DNA from: Macrocystis pyrifera
Taxonomy: Eukaryota; Sar; Phaeophyceae; Laminariales; Laminariaceae
DNA length: 64,000 nucleotides
Reading direction: 5' to 3'
Assembly (NCBI GenBank): GCA_031763025.1
Contig: JASSKH010000031.1
Coordinates: 620,001-684,000 of the forward strand
Part shown: in pieces, positions 1 through 11,528 of the stretch
How the letters are laid out: each line of letters starts with the position of its first letter
Numbering within the stretch: position 1 is the stretch's first letter
Notes under the pieces: generated by a model
The model's input: only the letters and a program-made list of their open reading frames with translations
Database searches by the model: none
Told to the model about the DNA's origin: nothing
Translations under genes and position numbers: made by a program

Positions 1-245
1 AATCCAGTTGCACTTGTTTGTTGTGCCTCCCGTGGAAATACTCGCGACTGCATGGGACGCAAGACGACGTGCATAATTCAAGCTTCTCTCTTGGAATTTC
101 GTGGCGTTGCTGTACTCCTAGGTGCACCGGACTGGCGCCATACTCCTCCGACTTGCATCCCGTGAAGGACAGTTATCCTTCCCTTCCGGTATCGTCGGAT
201 CTGAATTCGCCGCTCGTCGACGACAAAGCATCACATGATATGTCA

Positions 246-445
246 TCACATATGCCCCATCGCTTTTCCGGCGTCCAAGAAGCGCACGGCAGAGTTGTCG
301 ACAATGCTATTGGCGTCAGCAGCAATGTTGGTGAAATCGTTTACTTGGGAAGTGGAAACGACGGCTTGGGTGGCCAGCCGCTCGGCAATGAAGACACCCG
401 AAGCTCGCATGCCTTGGAGGGCCAACAGTCGGCGCTGTTTCCCCC
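246..445 (-). other. Unrecognised open frame, possible exon end
   Basis: Minus-strand frame of about 66 codons ending in TGA at 246-248. It reads ...MRASGVFIAERLATQAVVST... and ends D-A-G-K-A-M-G-H-M. The composition is protein-like, but a stop precedes it and no family is recognised. It could be the last exon of a gene off the window edge, or chance. Confidence 0.2.
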
Positions 446-1252
446 CTCAACGAGAGAAATTGTTGGGATCGAAAACATGGCACATCATGTAGACGAAGCT
501 CCAGGGCATCATCCGTCGCCGTTTCACCATCACCATTAGCAGCAGCCGCAGGGCAACAACAGCACATTACCGATATCATGGGAGCAGAAAAATTTACAGC
601 ACCAGCAGTAGCAGGAACTGCACTTCAGTGGGTATGTTCAGTCCCGGGTAGAAGCGTGATGGTAGCTGCAGATTGTGAATCGATAAGCGCTACGCCAACG
701 CCTGTTGCGTGCACTCCTTGGATGGCATTAATTTCCTATCAAAGGAAATAGTTCGTAAGATACCTTTGGGAGCTTTGGACGCCAAGCTGCAAGGCGCCTG
801 ATAGAAAAATGGTAAATGCCGGTGAAAGGATCGGTTTCGATGGCAGCTCGCGCACTAGGAAAGTGGGTACAGAGCGGGTGTTTTGGGTCAGGGCTTCCGG
901 TTGGGGCGAACTCTTTGCTTAGTTTTTTGTTTCCCCTATTGTTCACCTCAAACCTGTGTGTCGTACGGCTTGGCTGCAGTCATCCATACGGCTTAATATG
1001 GTCGGATTATGCTTTAATACTGTACAGTAGGCGCGCACAGTCTTGACTAGTGTCGTATAGTGCTAGTGTGAATAGTATGAATAGGTTTACAGACTACCCG
1101 ATTGGTGGCCCCAGTCATCTGAGTGGTGTAATTGTCCTCCCGCCTTTGCAAAGTGGGAGAGCCTCGGTTGCGATCCTGGCCATGCGGAGTTTCCCCTGTG
1201 GAGGCTGCCGACTAAAATTGGTATCAAAAATAGATACATTAACGGTAATGTT

Positions 1253-1732
1253 TTAACCGTGCGTAACTAACTGCGGAAGGGATCCCACTCGTGTTCCAAG
1301 CATGTATATTGCAATCCTACAGATAGTGGTAACTGTATTTTGTCCCCATAACCATGGGTGGGTGTACTGTACACTGGCTAAGCCAAGTCGAGCGAACGGG
1401 TAACTCTCGTGGCAGACGAAAAAATCAAAACAGGGCTTTGCGACACCTTCGCAGGTATTCCCTCCAAGAGACGGAAACCTATTCTCGCTGCGTGGGTGAT
1501 TGCTGCTGTCAATCTTGGAGAGGAATACGGCGGGATTAGCGATATATTCCGGGTCTCGGAATGCCGTTCCGATGTCAAGAGTCAAGAAAGCACGCACCCC
1601 TACGATCCTCCGGCAAGCATCAGCCAAGGTCTTCATGACATTTAGTCCCGACCGGAACAAATCAGACGCGAGAAAACTATGATCACGTCTCGCCGTTGGA
1701 CATTCGCTGAACCAGCCTGTATCAATTATCAA
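1253..1732 (-). other. Unrecognised 159-codon open frame
   Basis: The middle part reads KTLADACRRIVGVRAFLTLD and then I-G-T-A-F-R-D-P-E-Y. Another frame on the plus strand is open over 1409-1645, which weakens the case. No family is recognised. Confidence 0.2.
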
Positions 1733-1837
1733 TGGTTTTTATGGGTTTTTATATTCCCTAGGGTTTCTAGGAGCAAAATTAAAGACCTGTCCCACTCAAC
1801 AAAATGATATAAAAACGGTACACCATTGTTTTTTGCC

Positions 1838-2120
1838 AGTATTCGGTACAATACATATAACCAGGTAATCAGGGTACACTAAACCCAAGTTATATTACGT
1901 TTTATGTCATGGTATACCGTTTTCTGGTAAAATATCAATATGTCGGTCCGTCCAAGTCACGAAAATGACGAAAAAGCGTATACCCAGTATATACTTTCCA
2001 GGTTTCGGTACAAAAAAAACAAGGTATTTCAGGGACACAAAACCCGAGTTAGATGACGTTTTCTGTCATGGTATACCTTTTTCTTGTAAAATATCTTTAG
2101 TGTACAATTTCGAACAAAAA
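1838..2120. repeat. Diverged 164-bp tandem duplication
   Basis: Units start near 1838 and 2002. Both contain TTCGGTACAA, then TGTCATGGTATACC and GTAAAATATC at matching offsets. Confidence 0.75.
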
Positions 2121-2363
2121 CCAATTTCATGAATACAAGCGTTTTCTCGTATATTCATTAGAAGTGCATGCCAGTTCTGTTTTCCGGTCCCGTAAGATTC
2201 AGCCGCCAAAGTATTTTCCCCAAAGAGTGTTGCGTGTGTTTGCAGAACGCGTCATAACTGTTGTAGTACTAAATAGCACTGCTGTCATAGTATATCGTAC
2301 TCAGAAAAGCCAATGGGACAACAACAACAGGTCGGTGTTATCGTTTAGGTGTGCGTGACAGCA

Positions 2364-2480
2364 GTGTGTGTTCTTCACATCAAAGCCGTTCTTTCTACCG
2401 GTCGACATCCCAAAACAACCAGTGCCCGTGCCGATTCTTCTATCCTGGAGAGATAAAAGCTCTGTGGTGCCCACGCTACA
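2364..2480 (+). repeat. Dispersed repeat B copy
   Basis: About 120 bp with GTGTTCTTCACAT, GTCGACATCC, CCAGTG-CCGTGC and GATTCTTC in order. Copies elsewhere share all four motifs. No coding content recognised. Confidence 0.75.
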
Positions 2481-2525
2481 AAGAGTTGGTGCTGGAGTTC
2501 GAATCCCGCATGGGTCGGACTCTTG

Positions 2526-2687
2526 AGGTTTATTGGCAAAAATATAAGAAAAACGGAATGTACTGCTGAGAGCGCCTGGCGGCGTGGGTGAGGTGCGATT
2601 CGGCTCAGGTTTATCGGCAAAAATATAAGAAAAAAGGAATCTACTGCTGAGAGCGCCTGGTAGCGTGGGTTAGGTGCGATTCGATAC
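2526..2687. repeat. 81-bp tandem duplication
   Basis: Two copies with GGCAAAAATATAAGAAAAA and ACTGCTGAGAGCGCCTGG. The second runs into a dispersed repeat containing GAGTCGACGAGGGAA. Confidence 0.8.
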
Positions 2688-2770
2688 GAGTCGACGAGGG
2701 AAGAATGGACCGAATTCCTATTGCGAAGAATATGCAAGGAACGAACCGTATTAGGGAGGAGGGAGGGGTC
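2660..2770 (+). repeat. Dispersed repeat C, partial copy
   Basis: Family marked by CGAGTCGACGAGGGAA, a following AT-rich stretch with ATGCAAGG, and in full copies a GGCCCC-GATCTGAG-ACGACT motif. Here the right half is missing. Confidence 0.65.
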
Positions 2771-3334
2771 TAGAGCCTACTTTGTGACAGCGGCTTTACA
2801 CATCCAATCGTGTGGGCGAAGAAGTTAGCTTGATCGGCCACGAACAACTTGGTTGCGGGGCCGTCGAAGATTCCCCGAAATTCGTTGCATAAAAAAAAAG
2901 ACCGGGGCTGTTCACTGCATACTGAAATGGTGCTAAAAAGACTCCGCGAACTAGGGGTCATTTTTCGAAAGCATAGTCAAGGCGAGGCGCGCGAAGGGTT
3001 TACGGGGACTGGCATGCACCACTAATAAACCGTCGGGAGCGGCCTGACACACTCTCCACGTGCCACCTATGAATAACCAAAGGCTGGGTTTGTACGTCCA
3101 GCAGTCGTCGTGTAGGTCATGCATGGCTAAAAAGGTTCTAGAATAAACACAAAACAAAACGATTGCTGCTGTTTTTTAAACTACTGCATGTTGTACAAAA
3201 GTCTACGGCAATGGCATTTACATTGTTGTCATTTTCGCGACATGCCGTGACATTGCCGTCGCACCACCTGCGGCAAAGCCTTCCACGGCATACCATGGAA
3301 CCTTCCACGGGCACCTCCACGGCATACCATGGGA

Positions 3335-3362
3335 CCCTAACCCTAACCCTAACCCTAACCTA
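3335..3362. repeat. Interstitial telomere-like tract
   Basis: Four perfect CCCTAA units plus CCTA, read as TTAGGG on the other strand. It lies beside several CCATGG palindromes. Confidence 0.85.
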
Positions 3363-4422
3363 GGTACCGTGGATATTGGGGTGCCGTTGGGGTTGCCATG
3401 GAGTAGATCCCTATTGGTGAGAGGCCATGGAGGAACTTTGCCACCCCCCATCTCCGTGTCTTCGGGAGATTTTATAAGAAACTAAGAAAGCACGTCAGCT
3501 GTGAGTTCAACCGATCGGCAGATCCGTCGATACTCAACTTTGCAAGCTGCGTGAACCGCGCGCGTTAGATTGTGATGTCTATGTTTGTGCGTGATAGAAG
3601 TTCCGCCGCTATCTTGGCACGTTGCGTTTGGACATTCGGCTGGTTCGTGCCTTCGACAGGGCGGGTGTATCATATCATGTCAGCTTCTTGCTTCTTGCTT
3701 CTTGCTCCGTCCACAGTAGTACCTTCCGAATACCTCAAGATTGGCTGTACGCAGGTTCTCACCAAAGGTTTACACATGAACGTTTGGGTGTTGCGGTGGT
3801 CGAAATTAGTCGATATTCAGAAGGCACAATATGACACATAATCCCACCCCCAACGGAAAGTTTGTACTTCACTTGCGGACGGCTACAGCTCTTCACGGGA
3901 CACAACCCGCTCAAAATGATGCACGCTGCTGGTGAAGTGTATGAGGGCGTCCGGTGCGCCAGACAGTGATCGAAGTTAGCCAGAAACGACTCGCGAGGTG
4001 TTCGCGTGCTCGTACTTGCGAGCCATCAGCAACAAAAAAGTCGCAAAATCGCATATTGTGTTGTCCCACGCGGCGGTAGGCAGTGCCATGGTTATCCCAA
4101 CCGATAAAACTGATTTCACCAAAACGTTTGCTTGCTTCCCCGCCGCGGGTAGTTTGAACCTTACGCATCCGAAAATTCTGCGCACGGAGACTTTTCACCA
4201 CTGTGAGAAGGTTCTTAATCATTTTTTGGGACAACATATGACGAAAATATCTTACAAGCTCGAGATTCTTGTTCATCTGAAACACAGATTATAAACATTG
4301 GAGACGCTGGCCTTATTTATAAAACCTCCAACTCGTTTTCCAAGTAATTTTCACATTGTTTGGCCTAAACGCCGAACTTGACAACATATTCCCGAACGAT
4401 CCTCCGCTTCCTTGGTCTACTA

Positions 4423-4526
4423 TTACGGGGGACCATAGTAAATAGAACCAAATATTGTTAGTAAAAAAGCGAAATATCTAGTTTTTTATGTTTACCATAG
4501 GTCCTATTTAATATAGGCCACCGTAC
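4423..4526. mobile_element. MITE family A copy
   Basis: Non-autonomous inverted-repeat element of about 105 bp. The termini are TTACGGGGGACCATAGTAAA and its complement, with the core motif ACCAAATATTGTTAGTAAAA. It is flanked by TA on both sides, as for Tc1/mariner-type elements. It encodes nothing. This copy has a diverged right end. Confidence 0.85.
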
Positions 4527-5069
4527 TACCACCTACTGTAGTAGTAGGTTACGCTTCCAACCGACCAAGACGGCCTGTCTCAGACGGTCTCCTCGTTGCG
4601 TATTTTTCTCGCGCTTGCTTCCTCTCGTTTCTCCTTCCCCACGCTTCTTGATCATCTCCGGCATCTACTGGGTAGCCTACTGTAGTACCGTAAAACATGC
4701 AAGATATGACACACGCACCCTGTACTCAATTTCAGATGCACTTCTCTCCGAAAGTACTGAAGTGTCTGTGGAGGAGCCCAACGAAAATGGCGACGATGGG
4801 GGGTTCCCGTCGAAATCCGTCCATAGAGCCGTCGCTCGGCCTGTGGACCCTTCCCGTTGTCGAGAACATCAGTTTTCGAATCACACCAAGCTCGTGCAAG
4901 GGGGTATGCTATCGTGCGTGTCGTACGGTGGGCTACTCATTCAAACCAACGAAGAGGACAGCTCTCAGACGTCCTTATCGTTGCACTTTCTTTCCGGGTT
5001 GCTTCCGCTCGTTGCTCCTTCTCCACGCGTTTGCCCCTCTCTGGTACTGGCTCGACTGCCCGAACCAAG

Positions 5070-5188
5070 GGTATTCCGGTCGGTGTGCCCTACCTTGAGG
5101 GATTTCCTCCGGCGGACGATCTTCCGGGGATTTCCTGGATCGCCAAGCTCATCGCCTCGATCGCCCGCACGCTTCTAGGCGCCGCAAG
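5070..5188 (+). CDS. Plus LOX copy, exon 3 equivalent
   Basis: 119 nt, phase 0 in and 2 out, acceptor accaag, donor gtactg. It encodes GIPVGVPYLEGFPPADDLP and then an amphipathic helix. The pyrimidine-rich stretch before it (about 4945-5035) is a diverged duplicate of 4561-4650. Confidence 0.85.
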
Positions 5189-6096
5189 GTACTGCCGCTC
5201 TACTGCTACGTGTACTTTTTTTCAAGTAGCCTACTCTAGCTGAGTAGTACATGTATTGCGCGTCCTACGACGTAAGTACTGTGGCGTGTTTAGGCTTTGA
5301 TGCTCAATATTGCGGACTGAATGAAGAGGTGCGCATTGAGGCATGATTTTATCGTTGGGTGACTTGGTACTATTAATAGTATGGAGCTATACTCAAGTGA
5401 GGCGTCTCATAAACTTCAAAACATTGGGTGCCTACCCCTACCATAGCAAGTTTCTGATAATACCAATCGTGCCAACAGGACACCAAGCTTACCCCCTCTG
5501 ATTAAGACCCCCGTATATATTTTTTTTGTATCCATCTCCTGTTGATATAAATCAGGTGCTAAGGACGGTGACGCCGCGCTGTACGGTAGGTGCGACGAAC
5601 GCTGCGGAATCACAACTTTATCAACGAAGTATGCCAGCATTAGGTGGTTCAATGTACAGCAGATGTAGTGGCGAGGCATGTTCGTGATTGTACAGAAGAC
5701 ACAAGCGACGGCAAGTCGCGGCTGACGAGGGATATCGCCTTGCACGCTGCAGCGCAGTGATCGAAGCGAAGCGGATACTGCTATAGCTATAAAAGAATGC
5801 GCAGGCTTTATGAAAAAAGGGTATCAAAGGAACCTATGGCCCACACACGTTGTTGACATGTAACACGCGCCGGACAGTCTGACAGCGGTGTTGATCCCCA
5901 GCGCGGGTAACGATATGTGGCTGCCGGAGGCACGCTCGGTGCAAGATGTATAGATCCAAGCAAACGTTGCTGGCTCTTACGGAGATCGACTATTTCTCTC
6001 CCTGCTAACCTGTGTCGTAAGATCGCATCGCGTATCACCAATACGTGACTCCGGACATTCTCTTCCAATGCAACGCGTTTCTGTTTCCTCGCCTAG

Positions 6097-6208
6097 GGGA
6101 ACCGTCGGCATTGGAGAAATAGTCGAGGCTCTGTCAGACCCGGCGCGGGCGAAGACCTTCGCGAGTCGAATCAGCGAGCTTGTCAAGGACGCCAGGGTTA
6201 ACGAGAGG
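6097..6208 (+). CDS. Plus LOX copy, exon 4 equivalent
   Basis: 112 nt, phase 2 in and 0 out, acceptor gcctag, donor gtgagc. It encodes GTVGIGEIVEALSDPARAKT and ends V-N-E-R as in the minus copy. Confidence 0.88.
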
Positions 6209-6627
6209 GTGAGCCACAACGCCTAGCTTCTGATACCACAGCATTGTGCTCGAAAATGTAGTGTTGCCAACGAGCGTATCCGTTGCTTATCTGATAAATG
6301 TATTAGAAGGTTGATTGAACGAGCACGCCCCGGCGAGGGTCCACATAGATGTCAACTGTTTGCCCTCGATTGTAGCCTCGGGCTACATCAATGTTCATGA
6401 CCTGCCGTAACAGCAAAAAACAATTCTGGTAATTGCCCTTTAGACTGCACGTTTTGGTACCCCTTTGTGGATGTTCCATCTTGATCCCAGAAACATGGTG
6501 CCAAAGAAGGTCGGTGTACATCTCGTATGGACACCAATGTTGGTCCACCAGGTTCCCAACATGTGAAAATCCGACAAAAAAAGGGCCTCTTGCCACTATC
6601 TCAGTACATTATTTTTATTTTATTTTT

Positions 6628-6716
6628 TTATCCTCCGGCGGATTGGTAAAAATAAAGCTTAAGCTCACCACACTTCCACGTTCCCAATTTCGTGTCGTGT
6701 GTCAATTTTGCCATTG
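6628..6716 (+). repeat. Dispersed repeat F copy
   Basis: About 90 bp beginning TATCCTCCGGCGGATTGGTA and continuing through AATAAAGCTT and TTCGTGTCGTG. A second copy is at 50259. Confidence 0.8.
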
Positions 6717-7322
6717 ATTCTATGGTTTTGCCGCGTTTTATTGTCCCGCAGATATACACGATAATGCATGCCCTGGTGTTATATACGAGAACGATGCATG
6801 AAATTTGTACGTATGACGTATGTATATCTGGTGCTACATACCAGAAAGATACGTGAAATATTTTGAAATATGTACGGCTACTGCAGATTTTTTACCATAG
6901 GCACTGGTGTTGCACAGCCTATACACCTCGGGTGGCGAAATAGATGTGAGGAGGGTGAGAAAGCCACAAAGTGGTACGATAACGTGCGGTCTAAGAGCTA
7001 GTGTATTTTGGGTGTGGCGGAGAGGTCAAAATACTTAGATAGGTTGACTGGAATCGTTACAAAACATCCGTGGCCGCACGTTCACAACCCAATATACATT
7101 GTGAATGGTCTCTCTTTGCGTTGATGGCTATTTCGTCACATTGTTTCTACAGCACTATCAAATGCTTTAGAGCCGATAGTGTTTCCGAAGCACTCGAGCG
7201 TGCTACCTAGCTTGCGATTGACTTGGTAGAGAATGCGGAGTAAGGCGCTCTCTCTGCTTGTTTTTTAGCGATACTCGAAGAGATCACAACAACCCGGTAA
7301 ACGATACCTTTACGACCGCCAG

Positions 7323-7431
7323 CCTGTCGATATCGGAGACTACGAAGACCTGCACGCCTTTCCTATCAAGACGCCGGATTATGTGCATGACTACGACGAC
7401 GACGATGCCTTTACCCGTCAGCGCCTGCAAG
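7323..7431 (+). CDS. Plus LOX copy, exon 5 equivalent
   Basis: 109 nt, phase 0 in and 1 out, acceptor cgccag, donor gtgagg. It encodes PVDIGDYEDLHAFPIKTP, an acidic stretch, then F-T-R-Q-R-L-Q; 29 of 36 residues match the minus copy. Confidence 0.92.
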
Positions 7432-8108
7432 GTGAGGATATTTCTCGTAGTTTCTAGCGTTCTCTTCAAGTCGCATGCATGCGTTGCTGGTTACATTGCG
7501 TCCCATCTGGTTTTGCTTGTCCTTGGGTGTGTTCTAACGTTTCTTCTCTGGTTTGCAGTCTAAGCGTAGAGAACAGCTCGTCGATGTTTATCCCGCTGTA
7601 CTGTGCAGAAACGTAAACACCGTAAGTTGACTACCTTCAGTTCACACGTTTCACAACCCTTTCGAGAGCATACGGTCATCAGCCACAAGAAATTAGGCAG
7701 CCGAAGCGCTGTGGAAAAGTTGCGGCATGACCAGCCGAAAGCGCCGGCGCACACTTTATCCGGAAGTACTCGAAAGATTTTTAGCATATCGCGGTGTCTC
7801 TCTCCTTTGCACATGCCTCTGCAGCTCTTCCTTTATCGCTTCGACTGTTGAATCGAACGAGCCTGTACAAGCACAAACATTGCGACTGGAAAAATGGGAG
7901 CACCAGCCTCAACGACATGTCTAATGCTAGTTTATCGTAAACTTGCATGCGGTGGAAACGTGTTTCGAAGACCAACAGGTGCCATTTGGATCAACATTCG
8001 GCTGACGGACTTGATGTGCAAGGAAGACTACTTGTGTAGTGTGCGGACTTTGCGCGTTTCGCTCACACCGTGAGGATTGCACTATTGCTTCGGTCTCATG
8101 TGTTGCAG

Positions 8109-8191
8109 GTGGTAACTGCGTGGTGATCGAGAAGTGCACAGATGCCACCAGCACGAAGCTCAATGCTTTGGACTCCGACCCCTCCTACACG
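8109..8191 (+). CDS. Plus LOX copy, exon 6 equivalent
   Basis: 83 nt, phase 1 in and 0 out, acceptor ttgcag, donor gtatgg. It encodes G-N-C-V-V-I-E-K-C and ends D-S-D-P-S-Y-T. A 10-bp minisatellite begins about 30 bp after the donor. Confidence 0.92.
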
Positions 8192-8220
8192 GTATGGCGA
8201 AAACGCAACGAAGCATGCAA

Positions 8221-8341
8221 TGGGATGCAGTGGGATGGAATGGTATGCGATGAAATGGGATACAATGGGATACAATGGGATACAATGGGATTCAATGGGA
8301 TCCAATGGGATGCAATGGATCTAATGGGATACAATGGGATG
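8221..8341 (+). repeat. 10-bp minisatellite
   Basis: About 12 units of TGGGATACAA, starting about 30 bp after the exon 6 donor of the plus LOX copy. Confidence 0.9.
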
Positions 8342-9863
8342 ACGCATGCTATGGTAGGGGTGCGTCATGTTGTTGTAGAGTTTTCTGCTGCTCTCCACCT
8401 TGAAGCTCCGTACTTTCAGAACTTCGTCAAAATTGGATTAGATAAACTATGTACGCTTGAGCCAACGGTATACGCCCGAAACGAATAGACACCCCACCTA
8501 TTGTTTTGAGTCACAATCGACTACAATAAAACTGCGAAAAAACATGTTTTCTTTTCTTTCTCACACAAGTCCCAACCGGGTACTGGGTATGTAGTCGGTT
8601 TTCATTTCCGACAAGGTGGCGAGTGTGGGCTCCGTTGTCTCTTTTTTCGTTATACTCCTGCTCGAGTCGACGAGCAATTCCATTGTCCAGGCGTACACCG
8701 ATTTGTTTGTCAACCCCTAACGACTGTACGAGGTACTGGTGGTACACACATAAGCAAAAAACATTTATAGAGTGTTGTATTGGTGAGTAAAACTAAACAA
8801 TTGACTTGGAGGTCGTATGAATTTAATAATGCTCACCTCCTAGGCGCACGATATATTGGGTAGAGTAGTTAGTATTGGTAAATCCCGTCAGTCAGAAACC
8901 GTTTGGGCCATAGAGTGCTGCATATCCCTATCGTAGGAGGTGTCCAATGCTAGCTAACTACTTCAAACAACCTTTGTGGTTTTCGTCGCGGTTGAGGCCC
9001 CTCGGGGCCTAGACTAACGGCGCAGAAATATTTCCAGGGTGCAACTGGCGATTCAAGTGTTACGGGTGTCAATATGAATCAGAACGCATGATGGACTCAA
9101 AAAACCGCAGGCATCCCCCTATGTATAACACACCATATTTGGATATGATTACCGTTTCCCCCGTGTTAGTGTGATGGAGCTCATCGGCGTCCATTGACTA
9201 TGTGATCACTGTGTGCTGTTCCAGCTTCAATCTGTAGGAGCTTTTTACTCCCATTATTCTTCTGGACAAGCCGTGTTCATAGGTGACTGTGTCGTGAACA
9301 AACTGGTATGGCTACCAACAATTTGTTTTTCTTGTCCCTGGCCTTAAGGTTGAAGGAGGGCGCGCTCTAAGGTAAGGGTACCACCTACAACTACAAACCA
9401 TTTTTCTGGGCCTCCTCACCCTCACTTGAGGGACTCGATACTGCTATCAATAGTAATTGTACTACTATTGGTATACAGTAGTACTATAAGTAAGTCACGC
9501 AGACCTAACTTTCAGAACATGAGTACTCTACCCTTAACCCTGTGAACGTTCCCTATACCTACGACATGTAAACTAATAACGTTAATGGGAGCTCGGTGCT
9601 GTGCTCAGTCTGTTCAGTTGAGGAGCTCAGATAGTCAGAGTCAGAACCATTTCCGCCAAAACTTGTAACAACACCCCTATCGTTAGCACACGTAGCACTC
9701 GAAGGGTGAGTGCCACGAGATGTGCCCAACGAGCACTGCGAGACCCAGTCAACGCCTGCACCAGTGCTCTGCCATCGAATCCTAACCCCAAATTTTCATG
9801 TAAGGAACCGTGGAGTAACAAAGACGACACCTTCCCCGGTACGCTTTATGTTTACCTTTACAG

Positions 9864-9935
9864 AGCTTGAAGGCGAAGGTCGATTCCCTCATGGTGGCAG
9901 GCAAACTTTTTGTTGTCGCCCTCGAGCTCCTCAAG
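9864..9935 (+). CDS. Plus LOX copy, exon 7 equivalent
   Basis: 72 nt, phase 0 in and out, acceptor tttacag, donor gtgagt. It encodes SLKAKVDSLMVAGKLFVVAL and then E-L-L-K. Confidence 0.92.
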
Positions 9936-10765
9936 GTGAGTCGTGACTATTGCCCTACAGCCCCGTTCTGGTCCTCTGCAAAATGTTATGGATGTAAGCC
10001 AATGACGGTGCCATACCCACCCGGTCGCGTTTCGAGTAGCGTTGTACAGTATCTTCCGGCCGGCTCGACAAACATTTGAACGCCTACCGCTACCGACGAG
10101 GCGTGCCACTATGAGAGTATTTCCAGCTAAAATACGTGTTATTGACTGGGCTCCATAACGATATATCGCTGGAATACTAGAAGATGTTTTGAAGTATTTT
10201 TCGTGCCGTGCCTAGGCTTCGAGATTGGTCATCAGGTTTTAGCACTTTTTGCATTTTATCAAGATCAGGTTCAGCTTAGGCATAGAGCTCTTATCCTATT
10301 ATCAAGTGCGTGTCGTAGCCTCACAAAAATTAGGTGCTTCCCCTACCGTGGCATGCATCCGACCCGTCCATCTCAAACATGGCGTGAAGAACTTTCTGAG
10401 AACGAAACGTAATACCGTGCGTAACTTTAGTAGTTCTTCTGAGCTCCCACCTTAAGCTCGATTTAGGTCCCGGCAGTAGCAGCCTCACTCGAAAACTGTG
10501 AGACAAAACGAACTCGTTGCATGCACGCGGTCTGGTTAGATGTGATAGACCCGCTTGTTTGCCTAGTGCATAGTAGAAGGTCCTAAACGTACAGGGTGTA
10601 TGCCGAATTGCAAAGGGAGGCATCCCTCCCATCGAACAGCCGTGGATTGAGCTACAGTAGACAGTATATTCTCCGTTGAAGCCATTTCTCCAACCCCCAC
10701 CCGCTGGCCGTCTCCGACACTCCGTTGTTCGCCCGAGTGCATTTGTTGAACTGGGCTTATTTCAG

Positions 10766-10880
10766 GACATGGAATCCTCACCTCTTTGACGGTCACGTTC
10801 CGCGATACCTGGCGCCCGGCATCGCGCTTTTTGAAGCTGTGAACGACGAATTGCTCCCAATCCAGCCCATCGGTATCCAG
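10766..10880 (+). CDS. Plus LOX copy, exon 8 equivalent, one base too long
   Basis: 115 nt between acceptor tttcag and donor gtggca; the minus copy has 114. In the phase set by exon 7 it reads D-M-E-S-S-P-L-stop. After the extra T it continues FDGHVPRYLAPGIALFEAV and ends P-I-G-I-Q in the correct phase for exon 9. This is a frameshift relative to its paralogue. Confidence 0.85.
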
Positions 10881-11433
10881 GTGGCAAACTGGTTCGCGAT
10901 ACATGTGCCACAGATGCGGCTATAACTTCTCTCTAGTTGTGTTTCTGGCTGATGGGAGGAGCGACACTGTTTGCGGTGTACCAGGGGTACATGTGCGCAA
11001 CGTAGTGTAATAGGGTACAAAATATTGTGTAGACAACGTAGTGTACATAATTTAGTGCAGCATGGTGCTAGTGAAGGTTAGACACCGCGATCAATCGACA
11101 GACTAACGTCGTTGCAGAGTTGAAGTTCCATATTTGTTTTCATGTATCGTCATTGTCCACTAGAAAGGTCAATGAGATATATGCGCTGAAGTGAGTGCGG
11201 GCATCACACCCGCATCAACAGCTCCCGCCAAGCTCCGAATGGCTCTGCGTTCGGTGCTGTACACGAAGGCCGTGACGGTAGGACTTAGTGTACTACTGGT
11301 GTATCAAGATATATGCTTTGTAAGCGACAAAACCGAAGAGTCAATGAAGTGCTTGGTCCTTGTCCCGGCGGTAAACAGCACTCATTCTAGAAACCCACGA
11401 CGGTCTCGCGTGCGGGCGTCTGATGTTTGGCAG

Positions 11434-11528
11434 CTGGGCCAAGGGAAGACAGCGACGCCCATCTTCACACCTGAAGACGGTTTCAACTGGAAGATCGCCA
11501 AGGCCTGCTTTGAGGCTTCTGACTTCAT
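11434..11528 (+). CDS. Plus LOX copy, exon 9 equivalent
   Basis: 95 nt, phase 0 in and 2 out, acceptor ttggcag, donor gtaagt. It encodes LGQGKTATPIFTPEDGFNWK, then I-A-K-A-C-F-E-A-S-D-F. Confidence 0.93.

Larger units (their letters stand above)
1..5069. other. Left flank: no recognised gene
   Basis: Upstream of the plus LOX copy. It holds minus-strand open frames of unknown meaning (about 246-445 and 1253-1732), a 164-bp tandem duplication, several dispersed repeats, a telomere-like tract and one MITE. Exons 1-2 of the plus LOX copy would be expected here by analogy but were not found. Confidence 0.6.

Noticed and set aside
2480-2521. tRNA-like B-box GAGTTCGAATCCCGC
   Set aside because: No matching acceptor, D or anticodon stems could be formed around it, so neither a tRNA gene nor a clear tRNA-derived SINE is supported.
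4615-5178. 187-codon plus-strand frame overlapping LOX exon 3
   Set aside because: It reads exon 3 in a different phase, and part of it is the duplicated pyrimidine-rich stretch. An exon within it remains possible but unsupported.
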